Origin: an uncultured Deferribacteres bacterium
GTDB taxonomy: Bacteria > Zhuqueibacterota > JdFR-76 > DREG01
Assembly (NCBI GenBank): GCA_913009825.1
Contig: CAJVYQ010000015.1
Coordinates: forward strand, 1 to 64,000
DNA: 64,000 nt
Direction: 5' to 3'
Made by a program: the position numbers and the translations under genes. The notes beneath the pieces were generated by a model that was given only the letters and a program-made list of their open reading frames with translations, searched no databases and had not been told where the DNA came from. Positions 1 to 9,743 of the stretch are shown in pieces; position 1 is the first letter of the stretch; every line of letters begins with the position of its first letter.

Positions 1-89
1 AAGCACACGAAACAATCGAAAGATCTCATCTAACTTTTTTCCTGTTTTTTTTTGAGTCTTTCGCGGGCTGCCTGAGTAGTGACAATACC

Positions 90-311
90 GTAACACTTTA
101 GTTTTTTGAACAAATCCGCTTCCTTTGTGCTCTCTGCGTCTCTGCGTTTTAAAGCGCCTGTTTTTTTAACGCAGGGACGCGGAGGGCGCAGAGAAATTGA
201 AAAAATCGTCTGCCTGTTCAGCACGCGAATTACACGAAATCATACGAATAGGACAAAATAGTTAACGATTCGCGTTTTTTAGCGATATTAGCGGGCAACC
301 TGAATAGTTAC
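90..311 (-). repeat. 222-bp dispersed repeat, copy 1
   Basis: Read on the minus strand, this stretch matches 48526-48747 (plus strand) over 222 bases with no gaps and about six mismatches by my own alignment. It begins GTAACTATTCAGG and ends GTTAC, so its tips are short inverted repeats. Inside is a large imperfect palindrome built on CTCTGCGTCTCTGCG and its complement. A short open frame crosses it, but the same frame recurs only because the repeat recurs, so I do not call a gene. The rest of 1-476 is non-coding. Confidence 0.85.
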
Positions 312-363
312 ATTTAAACTTTAATTGAACAATTCTTAGCTTGCAATAACCACCCAAAGAGTT

Positions 364-429
364 TTGTCATTCTGTAAAAATCTTGTTAATTTTTTGTCCT
401 AAACCAACAAGATTTTTACAGAATGACAA
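364..429. repeat. Perfect 24-bp inverted repeat (stem-loop)
   Basis: The arms at 364-387 and 406-429 are exact complements (24 bp) around an 18-base loop. The arm core is TGTCATTCTG followed by an AATCTTGTT block, a motif that recurs in the intergenic elements near 13393, 29090 and 38430. It sits just downstream of the glycosyltransferase gene ending at 477. In RNA it would form a strong hairpin, but no T-run follows, so a role as intrinsic terminator is only possible. Confidence 0.8.
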
Positions 430-476
430 TTTGGGTTCAACTTCTCCTCTATGATCATCTGAAACCCTGTGATCGG

Positions 477-2246
477 TTAGAGATTTTTTGTATCATCAAG
501 TATCTTGTGCAACAAAGCCTGCGTTTTCTCATTTTTCTGATCAAGTTCTGCTGCGGCAAGGGCATATTTAGCTGCTTCTGCCAAGTTATTGCATTGTAAC
601 ATAAATTCAGAAGACTCTATATTTGTATCTAAATGATTTGGCGCTAAATCAGCAGCTACACGATAGGCAAACAGCGCATCCTTCTTTTTATCCAACTGCT
701 TGTATATTCTTGCCATACCGAGGGCCGCCGGAGAATAAAACGGATTAGCAATTAACGCGTTATCGTACATTTGCAAAGCTTTTCCCAACGTTCCCCTGGT
801 TTCTGCAATTTTTGCCATACTTTCCAAAGCCGGAGCAAAACAATCCGATATTTCTAAAGCTCTTTCATAAATTTTCAGCGCTTTTTCAGTATTTGTACTC
901 TCCATGGCTTTACCCCAAAGCATCCATGAACGCAGCGATTGAGGATTCTTTTGTACGGCTTTTTCTAAAAATTCTACACTTTGTAGGTTGTGTTGCCTGT
1001 ACAAACTATAGCCTATCCAGAACCAGAGTAAATAATAATCCGGCATAATCTGTGTTGCCTGCTTGTAGTATTGGCGGCCTTTCTCCAGGTTACCATTGCT
1101 TTCTTCGCATACGCCAAGGTGTAAAAGCTCCTCAACCCTGGTTTTTTGCACATCATAAGCATTGGCCCCCGCGCGTATTTCTACCAGCGGAACTCCATCC
1201 AATGAATTCATCTGGGGCATTTTACAAAGCGAAGTGTAAAAATTTAGGCGTTCTTGAACATGGTTTATTTCCATTCGCTCCTTTAAAACATAGTTATAAG
1301 CATTCATAGCTAGTTCTTTACGCAGCGAAGAATTCTCAATCAATTGACTTAAGATATGTTGTAATTCTTCCGGGGTCTCAAAGAACAGTGCGTTCTCCAT
1401 TTCTTTAGCGTGCGACAAATATGGAGCGCTTTTGGAAAGAACAGGCGCAACAGCTCGTGAGCCGTATTCAACAAATTTCACATCGCTTCGGCATTCATTA
1501 TACGAGTTAGGTAAAAGTGGAGCAATGCCAATATCAACTCCTTCTAAAAACTGTAAGTAAGCAGAAAGTGTTCCAGGCTCATGAAACTCTTTTTTCAAAT
1601 CGTCCAGTGGAGCAAATACATCCTCGTATTGCTTCCGGGAACCCATAAAAACAAATCGTACATGAGCATATTTATTGCAAACAGCAAATAAGGCGGGAGC
1701 AAAATATCTTAAATCTTCAATATGTCCAAAAGAACCTCCCCATCCAATAGCAATTTCATCATTAAACTTCTCCTTTGGCATACCTAAATTCATGATCTGA
1801 TTTTCAAAAATCCGAATATTCTTTAAAATAAAACCAAAGCGTTCTTGAATGCCTCTACCCGTGGTTTGAGCATAGCCACATTTTTGGATAAACTGCATGG
1901 CAGCAACAGAATTAACGGGATTAGAATACCATTCGTGTGAACCGATGCTATTGCCCATGGCTAAAAAGTTGTCGGATATTTCGTATACCGTTGGCAGTCC
2001 CCTCTTATTACGTTCCTCAACTATTGGTAAAACATCAGGCTCCGTAAGCAAGTGCAATATAAGCACATCGGCTTGTAAACAGCATTGGTTGAAATAGGGT
2101 GAAATAGTTGAAACATTTACAACATTTGTCTTTCCGGTTTGGCCCAATACAATAGAGGGTTGCTCTACACGATACACATAATCCCCAACGCCTTTGGTCT
2201 GCATGGCAACAGCATTTACAATGAGCAATTTGTTTTTAGTTAACAC
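477..2246 (-). CDS. GT-B-like glycosyltransferase with C-terminal TPR array
   Basis: A 589-residue protein. Residues about 1-345 look like a GT-B fold glycosyltransferase: a Rossmann-like start (KNKLLIVNAVAM) and a C-terminal half containing DVKFVEYGSRAVAPVLS, the kind of segment that contacts the sugar nucleotide in GT4-like enzymes. Residues about 365-589 are TPR repeats (GYSLYRQHNLQSVEFLEKA and similar). The start is GTG and overlaps the end of the upstream gene by 11 bases, so the two are probably co-translated. The stop codon lies inside a 15-base sequence at 466-480 that matches the end of the MITE-like element at 44371-44527, so the C-terminus may have been set by an insertion. The acceptor is unknown; a role in O-glycosylation of a surface or flagellar protein is inferred from the TPR fusion and the neighbours. 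Confidence 0.8.
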   Translation of the reverse strand: MLTKNKLLIVNAVAMQTKGVGDYVYRVEQPSIVLGQTGKTNVVNVSTISPYFNQCCLQADVLILHLLTEPDVLPIVEERNKRGLPTVYEISDNFLAMGNSIGSHEWYSNPVNSVAAMQFIQKCGYAQTTGRGIQERFGFILKNIRIFENQIMNLGMPKEKFNDEIAIGWGGSFGHIEDLRYFAPALFAVCNKYAHVRFVFMGSRKQYEDVFAPLDDLKKEFHEPGTLSAYLQFLEGVDIGIAPLLPNSYNECRSDVKFVEYGSRAVAPVLSKSAPYLSHAKEMENALFFETPEELQHILSQLIENSSLRKELAMNAYNYVLKERMEINHVQERLNFYTSLCKMPQMNSLDGVPLVEIRAGANAYDVQKTRVEELLHLGVCEESNGNLEKGRQYYKQATQIMPDYYLLWFWIGYSLYRQHNLQSVEFLEKAVQKNPQSLRSWMLWGKAMESTNTEKALKIYERALEISDCFAPALESMAKIAETRGTLGKALQMYDNALIANPFYSPAALGMARIYKQLDKKKDALFAYRVAADLAPNHLDTNIESSEFMLQCNNLAEAAKYALAAAELDQKNEKTQALLHKILDDTKNL

Positions 2247-5200
2247 AATTCTCCAATTCTAATTGAGTTAACTTTTGTCGGCACATTTCATAAGCCTGTT
2301 CTATACCAATTATTTGATAACATTGCCCAATCAATTGCAGGCTTTTCTGCAGTTCATTTGAATTTACGTTGAAATAAGTGATCTGTTCCAGAGTCGTAAT
2401 TGCTTGAAATATACGAAATTTTTCCATTTGAATATGAGCCAGCCGCCAAAAAATATCAATCGAATTATGATGGTACTTAGTTAAAATTAATCGCAAAATA
2501 AATTCTGCATCATAATATTTTTTATTTTGTTCACAGTTATCTGCTAAATTTATAAAATAGTTAAGTGCAAATTCTTTATCAGCGTTTTTTAATTCCGGAA
2601 AGTCATTTAATGATTTTGCTTCAAAAAGGCTTCTATCATCATACAATAATAAAAGATGAGTAAACCATTTTTTTGTTTCACTATTTTCCTCGTTTATCAG
2701 AGCGTTCTCGGCAGCGGCGTAATTTTCTATATCGAAATAAGTTAGAGCAATTTGAAAATGAATATCTTTATAATTTTCAAATTTTTCTTCAATAAGACGA
2801 AAATATTGCAGCGCTAAATCATAATTCCCGCAGCCTCTTTCTATTATACCTAAATTCATCCAGATCGCCGGTTCGGCAGCATTTTTTTCCCCTGCCTTCA
2901 AGAAACTTCTTCGCGCATTAACCAATTCTTTCATTTGAAGATAAATTTCGCCTGCTTTAAAATCATAATAAAAATTCTCCTTATCTCTCTCTTTGGCTTG
3001 CAGGTAATTTTGAATTGCCGATTTTTGATTACCTGATTTTCTGTGCCACTCCGCTAAATATTTGTAACCTTCGGGTTTTTCCGGTAAAAAATCAATCGCC
3101 CGCTGAATTTCCCGGTAAGCATCTTCCATTTGGTTTAAACCCAATAAAGCTTTACTTGAATAAACGAATCTGGCATATTTTAAAACAGAATAATCAATCG
3201 GCAAAGTAGAAATTGATTTTTCCGGTTCAGAACTTGTTCGCTTTAGACAGCTCAATGCATTTTCATAATCTTTAGTATTTATGTAAGCTTCAGCTTGCGA
3301 AACAAGCAGAAGCGGCGATCCGGGATTTATAGAACTTGCCTGGTCGAATGAGGAAAGAGCCTCGGAGAATCGATTAAGCTTTATATACGATTGTCCCAAT
3401 AATATCCATGAATAATAATAGAGAGGATCCTGTTTCTTGTCTACCGGAAATTGTTTTAAAAGGACCCGGTATTCTTTTACTGCTTCATCATACTGATCCG
3501 TTGTATGAAGCGCTTTGGCTAAATGATAGCGAATAGGCAAATCGCCGGGCTGTTTTTTCAACCATTGTTTCATTGAATTGATATATCTTATATTTTTAGC
3601 TCGCAAAACATCATTATCAGAATATCCGGTATGAATAAAAACAACATCGGTATTTATTAACGGCATGCCCAATTGGATAATGACAGGCGCTACCTGTTCA
3701 TGGACAGGGCGTTCAAAACGAATATCTTGTCGATTAGGAAACATTCGTAATTGATAACATTTTACATGATCGATTCCCTCATTTTGTAGCATAAAATAGA
3801 AAGCGCGATCGGACGGGTGCTGCGCTAATCGGCGAATTTTTTCATGTTCGGACGGATATAAACGATCATCTGCGTCTAACCAGATAATCCAATTTCCGGT
3901 AGCATGTTTTAACGATTCATTTCTGGCCGCGGAAAAATCATCGATCCATGGAAAGTGAAATACCTTTACGCCATATTCTTGCGCTATTGCAACGGTTCTG
4001 TCAGTGGAACCCGTATCTACAATAATGATTTCATCGGCAAGATTTTTAATTAATTTTAAGCATTCGGGTAAATCCTTCTCTTCATTCTTTACAATCATAC
4101 AGATGCTTATATTGCCTTTTTTAGCCATTAACCGGTGTAAATTCCTGATATTTTCTACGGGCAGAGGCAGATCAGGAGAAATTTTATGAGCCTGTCGATA
4201 GTATTTCATCGCCTTATTAAAATCGCCTTTTTTCTCATAACACACGCCAATATTATTCACAGGACCGTAATCATCCGGTGTTATTTCAAATGCTTTTTTA
4301 TATGCAGAGATTGCTTCGTCATATTTTTTCAACTCTTGCAGCGCGGTTCCTTTACCCAAATAGCAATGATCCAACTTGCGAAATGAATCTTGTTTTTCTT
4401 CATTTGCTATTCTTATGGCTTTATTGAAATACTCCAATGCTTCATGATAATTTTTCATTTCTACCAGCAGAGCCCCATAATCCATATAAGCTTTAGGATC
4501 ATCTGGTTTTTCTTTTATTTTTTTCCTTATCACTGATAAATATCGGCTTCCATCACGTCTTTTTTCAACATTGCCATAATGATGAACGGGCACACCAAGG
4601 TATTTTATACTCAAATCCATTTTTTTTATTGAGCCTTCAACCAATTCATGAACCGGTCCCTCAAAAACAATATCAGGAGTCTTTTTAAAAAGACGAATTT
4701 TAGTACTTGGATGCCAGTAGGGATACCCCAATTCTTCTTCATACTCACGCATCGATTTTTGCATCCCGGCAGTATAGGCAGTTTTATTGTAATTTCTTGT
4801 CGTTAAAGAAAAAGCGGCAACATCTCGTTCTCTCATTGCCTCTTGTAGTCTGAGCATATCTTTGGCAGCAATTACTTCGTCTGCATCCAGCACCAAAATC
4901 CAATCGCCGAGAGCATGTTTCAGCGACTCATTTCGGGCCGCGGCAAAATCATCCTGCCATTCGTAATGATAGACTTTGGCGCCAAATCCTTCACAAATTT
5001 TTACAGTTTTATCAGTGGAGCCTGTATCCACAATTATAATTTCACTTACAATCGATTGTACGCTTTCTAAACAACGACCTATACATTTCTCTTCATTCTT
5101 GACGATCATACAAAGACTCAGGGATGGTTTTGGCAGCAATTTTCTCTGAATCCTTTCTATATTATTTTTGGGTATGGGCATTTCAGGAGCTATCGTATTT

Positions 5201-6204
5201 GCATGTTTATAAAATTCAAGAGCCGTTTTTAATTTGCCCTTATATTCATAACATCTGCCAATATTATTCAAAAATTCATGTGAATCAGAATTAATATACA
5301 ATGCTTTATTATATGCTGAGATTGCATCGTCAAAACGTTTCATTCTTTGTAATATAACCCCCTTCGTCCCATAAAAAAAATCAAGTTGGGCATTTCGTTT
5401 ATTCTTAGATTTTTGAGCTAATTGCAAAGCTATTTCTACTTTTTCGAGCGCTTCCTGATATCTTCCTTCATCTGTTAGGATTCTACTCAATTCATACCAG
5501 CCTGCAGAATCATCAGGGTGCTTAATAACTTTTTTCTCAGCAGCAAGAAGATGCCGGCTGCCATCGCGATTTTTTTCCACATCGCCGTAGTGAAAGACGG
5601 GCACACCTAAATCTCCAAGCTTATAAGGCAAATGTGATATTGATTCTTCAACTAATTCGTGAACATCTCCACAAAAATTGATATTGGGATGGCTGCGAAA
5701 AAGCCTGATTTTTGTTGATGGTAGCCAAAAAGGATAGTTCATTTCTTCTTTGTATTCGCCAGTCGATGTTTGTACTCCAAATTTATTTGATTTTATAGTA
5801 TAATTTCGAGTGGTCATCTGATAAGCATTCGCCCACGGTTTTAGAATGGCGCGCCTCAACCGGGGCAGGTCTTGTTTGGCAATGACTTCATCAGCATCCA
5901 ACACTAAAATCCATCCGCCGGTTGCATGTTTTAATGATTCATTCCGGGCAGCGGCAAAATCATCCTGCCATTCATAGTGATAAAGCCCGGCGCCAAATTC
6001 CTCACAAATTTTTATTGTGTTGTCCGTTGAACCGGTATCTACAATTATTATCTCATCTACAATAGATTGTACGCTTTCTAAACAACGACCGATACATGTC
6101 TCTTCATTCTTGACAATCATACAAAGACTTAATAATGGCTTCGATATTGGAGATCTATTTTTTCTATTAGATTTTTTTTTCTTTTTATTCCTCTTCTTTC
6201 TCAT
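2236..6204 (-). CDS. Giant three-module GT2 glycosyltransferase/TPR protein
   Basis: A 1322-residue protein with three successive GT2 (GT-A fold) domains, each followed by TPRs. The domains begin near residues 25, 362 and 698, each with a CMIVKNEE start, an IIIVDTGSTD nucleotide-binding motif and a metal-binding motif LDADE, LDADE and LDADD respectively. The first two modules are nearly the same sequence, including the block HYEWQDDFAAARNESLKHA, and their DNA at about 5880-6130 and 4868-5118 is still clearly alike. The third is more diverged and is followed by a long TPR tail from about residue 890 to 1322. The N-terminus is a run of Lys and Arg. There is no signal peptide, so it should act in the cytoplasm or at the inner face of the membrane. 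Probably transfers several sugars to a protein or lipid acceptor. Confidence 0.85.
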   Translation of the reverse strand: MRKKRNKKKKKSNRKNRSPISKPLLSLCMIVKNEETCIGRCLESVQSIVDEIIIVDTGSTDNTIKICEEFGAGLYHYEWQDDFAAARNESLKHATGGWILVLDADEVIAKQDLPRLRRAILKPWANAYQMTTRNYTIKSNKFGVQTSTGEYKEEMNYPFWLPSTKIRLFRSHPNINFCGDVHELVEESISHLPYKLGDLGVPVFHYGDVEKNRDGSRHLLAAEKKVIKHPDDSAGWYELSRILTDEGRYQEALEKVEIALQLAQKSKNKRNAQLDFFYGTKGVILQRMKRFDDAISAYNKALYINSDSHEFLNNIGRCYEYKGKLKTALEFYKHANTIAPEMPIPKNNIERIQRKLLPKPSLSLCMIVKNEEKCIGRCLESVQSIVSEIIIVDTGSTDKTVKICEGFGAKVYHYEWQDDFAAARNESLKHALGDWILVLDADEVIAAKDMLRLQEAMRERDVAAFSLTTRNYNKTAYTAGMQKSMREYEEELGYPYWHPSTKIRLFKKTPDIVFEGPVHELVEGSIKKMDLSIKYLGVPVHHYGNVEKRRDGSRYLSVIRKKIKEKPDDPKAYMDYGALLVEMKNYHEALEYFNKAIRIANEEKQDSFRKLDHCYLGKGTALQELKKYDEAISAYKKAFEITPDDYGPVNNIGVCYEKKGDFNKAMKYYRQAHKISPDLPLPVENIRNLHRLMAKKGNISICMIVKNEEKDLPECLKLIKNLADEIIIVDTGSTDRTVAIAQEYGVKVFHFPWIDDFSAARNESLKHATGNWIIWLDADDRLYPSEHEKIRRLAQHPSDRAFYFMLQNEGIDHVKCYQLRMFPNRQDIRFERPVHEQVAPVIIQLGMPLINTDVVFIHTGYSDNDVLRAKNIRYINSMKQWLKKQPGDLPIRYHLAKALHTTDQYDEAVKEYRVLLKQFPVDKKQDPLYYYSWILLGQSYIKLNRFSEALSSFDQASSINPGSPLLLVSQAEAYINTKDYENALSCLKRTSSEPEKSISTLPIDYSVLKYARFVYSSKALLGLNQMEDAYREIQRAIDFLPEKPEGYKYLAEWHRKSGNQKSAIQNYLQAKERDKENFYYDFKAGEIYLQMKELVNARRSFLKAGEKNAAEPAIWMNLGIIERGCGNYDLALQYFRLIEEKFENYKDIHFQIALTYFDIENYAAAENALINEENSETKKWFTHLLLLYDDRSLFEAKSLNDFPELKNADKEFALNYFINLADNCEQNKKYYDAEFILRLILTKYHHNSIDIFWRLAHIQMEKFRIFQAITTLEQITYFNVNSNELQKSLQLIGQCYQIIGIEQAYEMCRQKLTQLELENCVN

Positions 6205-6258
6205 TTTTAACCTTACCTTTATTTAAAGCGAATAAAAAATAACAATCTCCTGCAATTA

Positions 6259-8046
6259 TTATATCTCTACGCAAATAACATCGTCTATTTTCTGTAATTT
6301 ATGAGTAAAAACATCATCTCCTGAAACTGTTTTTACCAATCCTGAACGCGTAAAAATGTAATTAAATCGATCAGTAAGACTGTGACGTTTGAGTACCGCT
6401 AACCTTCCTTCCCCAGCTATTACTTTCGCTTTATCAGGATTTTCCGTATAATACTTCACTTTATCGTACAACTCTTTCACAGAGCGATAGGCAACTATTT
6501 CCACCCCAATTTCAAACAATTCCGCCAACGCTTCACTATATTCGGCAATGAGAAAACCGCCGCAGGCAAGCACATCAAACACCCGCATAGTCACAATATC
6601 CGGCTGGTAAATACGACCGATATCGATATTGATGGCGCCGGCGCTGTAAACTTTATTCAACTCTCCACGATGTTTTGCATACCTGCCCGAATAGGTAACG
6701 CCATAGGCGGTGAGTCTGTGCCAACCTTCATCTCCCCACACCTTTACGCCGAAAGACGTCAGTTTAGCCAGATAATTGAACCGTTTTTCCGAAGCAGAGG
6801 TCTCGGCAATCATCATTTCAAAATTCAGTTCGGGCATTTTTTTTGCGTAATCTGCCAAAAATGGGTGAAAATGCTCCTCCATCAATTCCGGGATGCGATA
6901 AATCGAATAATTGTGCCGCTGCTCCTCCAGGATCAGATTAAATTTTTGTCTGCCGGCTTCCAGCAGTTCGGGTTGATTGCCACACCACTCCCGATAATAA
7001 TGGAAAAATTTATGTTGTGACTGCAGTGCATCCTGCACCATACTTGCACCGACGAAAGAGACCGGCGAACCGTAGATCTGCCTTTCCTCATTCGTCAATT
7101 CCGCCGGTTTTCTTGTGGAAGTGTTCGCGGCCAGCGGCAGATATTCAACATGCCTGAACCCCGAAGATTTAAACTCCGCCACATTGGATTTACGATAACT
7201 GAAAGCGAACACATGACCGGTGCCGGTTGTCGGCCGCAGAATATGTCCCACGCTGGGATCGATCTCCCAACAGAGAAGGCGGATTCCCGCCGAGCGGCAA
7301 AATTCCGCCGAATAATTTTGATAATTGATGCTCGCCAGCGCTTCCGCACCCAATTTTTTTACCGTGTAATGCAGCTCCTCTTTGGATAATCGATCCGTAT
7401 CCAGCGAATAAACACCGAATCTGTGCCGTTGCAGCGCCTGCATCAGATCATCGACAAACAGGGTTCCTTCCCTCAGCAGAACCACTCTGTCATGGGGATA
7501 ATTTTGAAAAAAATCCAACTCCCGCCGGTAAATGGTACCGAGAAAAGGATGACAAATCAGCAGCATACTGTTGAACCGTTTCGCTTCATCCACCAGATCG
7601 GGGCCCAGAGAAAATTGCAGTTGGCCGCTGCGTATGCGGGAAGAAAAATCTGCCCGTTGCAAAGTTACGCGTAACAGCCAGGGGTCCCGTTCCCAGGCAA
7701 TTACCGGCAGGTCGGGACGGCACTGAAGAAGTTCTATCAATTGCGCACCGGAACCCAGACCGAAAAGCAGAACCGTGCCGGATTCAGGCAATTTAGCTAT
7801 CTGCTCCGCCGTTACGCCGGAATCCGGCTCAAGAGAATACCAAAGACGATGCACACGATAAAGTAACATACCGTTCCCGGTAAAGCGAGTATGGCTATCA
7901 TCGACAGGGTAGCTGATGCGTTCGAACAATACTGGATTTACCCACCGCAGAGCAAACATATTTTTCTTCAACAATGAAGAGCGTGCATCAATCTGTGATT
8001 TGAACTTTTTATTCGTCTTTTTTTTCTTTTTTCTTTTTTTATTCAT
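6259..8046 (-). CDS. CgeB-type glycosyltransferase with N-terminal Rossmann domain
   Basis: A 595-residue protein. After a basic tail (MNKKRKKKKKTNKK) comes a Rossmann-like region at about 50-230 with LLFGLGSGAQLIELL followed by an acidic strand end (AWERD). This resembles a methyltransferase fold or the N-terminal region of Maf/DUF115 flagellin-glycosylation proteins. The C-terminal part, about 270-595, is CgeB-like (glycosyltransferase family 1-type), with MRVFDVLACGGFLIAEYSEAL and a KYYTENPDKAKVIAGEGR block. The protein at 8505-9743 has the same C-terminal architecture. The Maf resemblance is suggestive only. Likely part of the surface or flagellin glycosylation set. Confidence 0.75.
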   Translation of the reverse strand: MNKKRKKKKKTNKKFKSQIDARSSLLKKNMFALRWVNPVLFERISYPVDDSHTRFTGNGMLLYRVHRLWYSLEPDSGVTAEQIAKLPESGTVLLFGLGSGAQLIELLQCRPDLPVIAWERDPWLLRVTLQRADFSSRIRSGQLQFSLGPDLVDEAKRFNSMLLICHPFLGTIYRRELDFFQNYPHDRVVLLREGTLFVDDLMQALQRHRFGVYSLDTDRLSKEELHYTVKKLGAEALASINYQNYSAEFCRSAGIRLLCWEIDPSVGHILRPTTGTGHVFAFSYRKSNVAEFKSSGFRHVEYLPLAANTSTRKPAELTNEERQIYGSPVSFVGASMVQDALQSQHKFFHYYREWCGNQPELLEAGRQKFNLILEEQRHNYSIYRIPELMEEHFHPFLADYAKKMPELNFEMMIAETSASEKRFNYLAKLTSFGVKVWGDEGWHRLTAYGVTYSGRYAKHRGELNKVYSAGAINIDIGRIYQPDIVTMRVFDVLACGGFLIAEYSEALAELFEIGVEIVAYRSVKELYDKVKYYTENPDKAKVIAGEGRLAVLKRHSLTDRFNYIFTRSGLVKTVSGDDVFTHKLQKIDDVICVEI

Positions 8047-8504
8047 GAGTTAAGTCTAAAAACCAGTAATTTCACTAAAATATTATGTGTAACTCAAATA
8101 AAAACGGTTAGAGCAAATTGGTAAAATCTGTATTTAAATACTTTTTAGCCTGCATTATTCACAAATTTTTACCACTAAGTCACTAAAAATATATAAATTA
8201 GGACAATATTGTAATTTAGACTCAGTTTGTTTCACGAATTCTTTTATTTAAGTACAATTTTATATAGAGTCTGAACGAAAAGTGGAAAACATGCATCTTG
8301 CTTGTTTTATAAACTGTTTAGTTTCCTACTTTTCAATAAGATTATAATTCAGACAAGATGTTTGATATACAATTTAGATACTTTTCGTTAAGCCGTTATA
8401 TAACGTTTTGTTTATAATTCCTTTGTGCCTTTGCAGCGAATGAATTTTTCAGGTTAGAGTGAATTCATTCATCTTATCAAATAAACCATTTATTTTTTCG
8501 TCAA
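8047..8504. other. Intergenic region with decayed repeats, no gene
   Basis: These 458 bases are very AT-rich and contain no convincing open frame. They hold fragments resembling the dispersed sequences CACTAAGTCACTAAA and CCTTTGTGCCTTTGC, and a loose inverted pair around 8276-8390 (AGTGGAAAACATGC against a later CAAGATGTTTGATATAC / ACTTTTCGTTAAG region). No clear promoter or terminator was recognised. Confidence 0.5.
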
Positions 8505-9743
8505 CTAATTTACGAATTTTTCTAAACTAGTAAACAACTTACTCAAACGATGTTTATAATCATGCTCTTTAACAATACGTTTTTGCGCCCTTAAAACAAT
8601 ATCCTGCCGTTCTGCAGGATGATTTAAGTAGTATTCAGCCTTTTCTCTCAGATCGTCTATTCCATTATAAACGATTATTTCATCGCCTGTTTCAAAAAGC
8701 ATGTCGAGATCTTCTCTATAATCTGTCAATAAAAAACCTCCACCGGCAGGCACATCAAAAACCCGCTGGTTTACGGCAGTTTTTAGTTGAAATTTTGTAA
8801 CATTAACATTTATTTTTGACCTGTAATAAATTTTAGCAAGTTCATTGCCGTAATAATTTATCGGGAAATTTTCATTTGTTCCGGGCAAATTACCCATACA
8901 TTCTTTCGGAATGAAATTCTCCCATTCTTTCTCGCCGTACACCGTAATACCTAAATCGACTAAAGAAGTCACAATATCTTTTCTTTTCTTAAAACTTGCC
9001 ATAAAATCAATTAAAAAATAGACTGATTTTAAGAGTCCATTTTTATCTGCATCAAATATTAATTCTTTGAGATCGGTATGAGATTCATGAATAATTTTAT
9101 ACAAGTGATCTTCGATAGAAGTTTTATAATCATTTAAATATCGCTCTCCCGCTGCATTTATTAATTCAACAAATCTACTAAAATTTGGAAGATTCATATT
9201 CTTTATATGGTTCAGGAAATATTTAATTTTATCAGCGCCAAGGCTGCCGACAAACGTGATGTCTGATTCAAACCTTTCATTATTATCATATTCGGTAAAG
9301 CCCGATGATTTAAATCGATCAATATTCGTTGCTAATGGTAAATGCCGGACATTGGAAATTCCCACCGATTTAGCTGATTCAACCCAGGAACGATCAATCA
9401 TAAATAATTTTATCAAATCATGACGAAAAATTGACAGCCACGGTTCAGAGAAAGTAAAACCGGGTTCATCAACAAACCAACATCCTAAATCAATGCCCAA
9501 TTTTTTATAAAGATCTAACAATTTACCTTTGGAATCCAAAGCCATATCGTTCGTTGAAAAAAGCAAGTCCGGTTGAAACTTTTTAATTTTATATTCTATA
9601 TTTGATACATCATAATCAGAGATTTTATCTTTTGTTATAAAATTAATATCCTGAATATCTATCTCAATTTTCATTTCTTTTAATGCAGCTAAAATATCAT
9701 CATCTACCAAACCGCCTATATGTCGGAAAAAAAACACTTTCAT
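8505..9743 (-). CDS. CgeB-like glycosyltransferase
   Basis: A 412-residue protein of the CgeB/spore-maturation-type glycosyltransferase group. The C-terminal signature QRVFDVPAGGGFLLTDYRED, followed by LFETGDEIIVYNGIDDLREK and a YYLNHPAERQDI helix, is typical of the Glyco_trans_1_2 domain. The middle carries ESDITFVGSLGADK, the family's FVG motif. The start overlaps the upstream stop as ATGA, so it is co-translated with the large GT2 gene at 9740-13051. It probably transfers a sugar from a nucleotide donor; donor and acceptor cannot be read from the sequence. No signal peptide or membrane segment. Confidence 0.8.
   Translation of the reverse strand: MKVFFFRHIGGLVDDDILAALKEMKIEIDIQDINFITKDKISDYDVSNIEYKIKKFQPDLLFSTNDMALDSKGKLLDLYKKLGIDLGCWFVDEPGFTFSEPWLSIFRHDLIKLFMIDRSWVESAKSVGISNVRHLPLATNIDRFKSSGFTEYDNNERFESDITFVGSLGADKIKYFLNHIKNMNLPNFSRFVELINAAGERYLNDYKTSIEDHLYKIIHESHTDLKELIFDADKNGLLKSVYFLIDFMASFKKRKDIVTSLVDLGITVYGEKEWENFIPKECMGNLPGTNENFPINYYGNELAKIYYRSKINVNVTKFQLKTAVNQRVFDVPAGGGFLLTDYREDLDMLFETGDEIIVYNGIDDLREKAEYYLNHPAERQDIVLRAQKRIVKEHDYKHRLSKLFTSLEKFVN

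Noticed and set aside
30-224. Short open frame with a near copy on the other strand at 48613-48822
   Set aside because: The likeness is due to the 222-bp non-coding repeat. The frame has no ribosome site or family features.
364-429. Palindrome as part of a CRISPR array
   Set aside because: Only one unit, no regular spacers and no cas genes. It belongs to the dispersed stem-loop repeat family.
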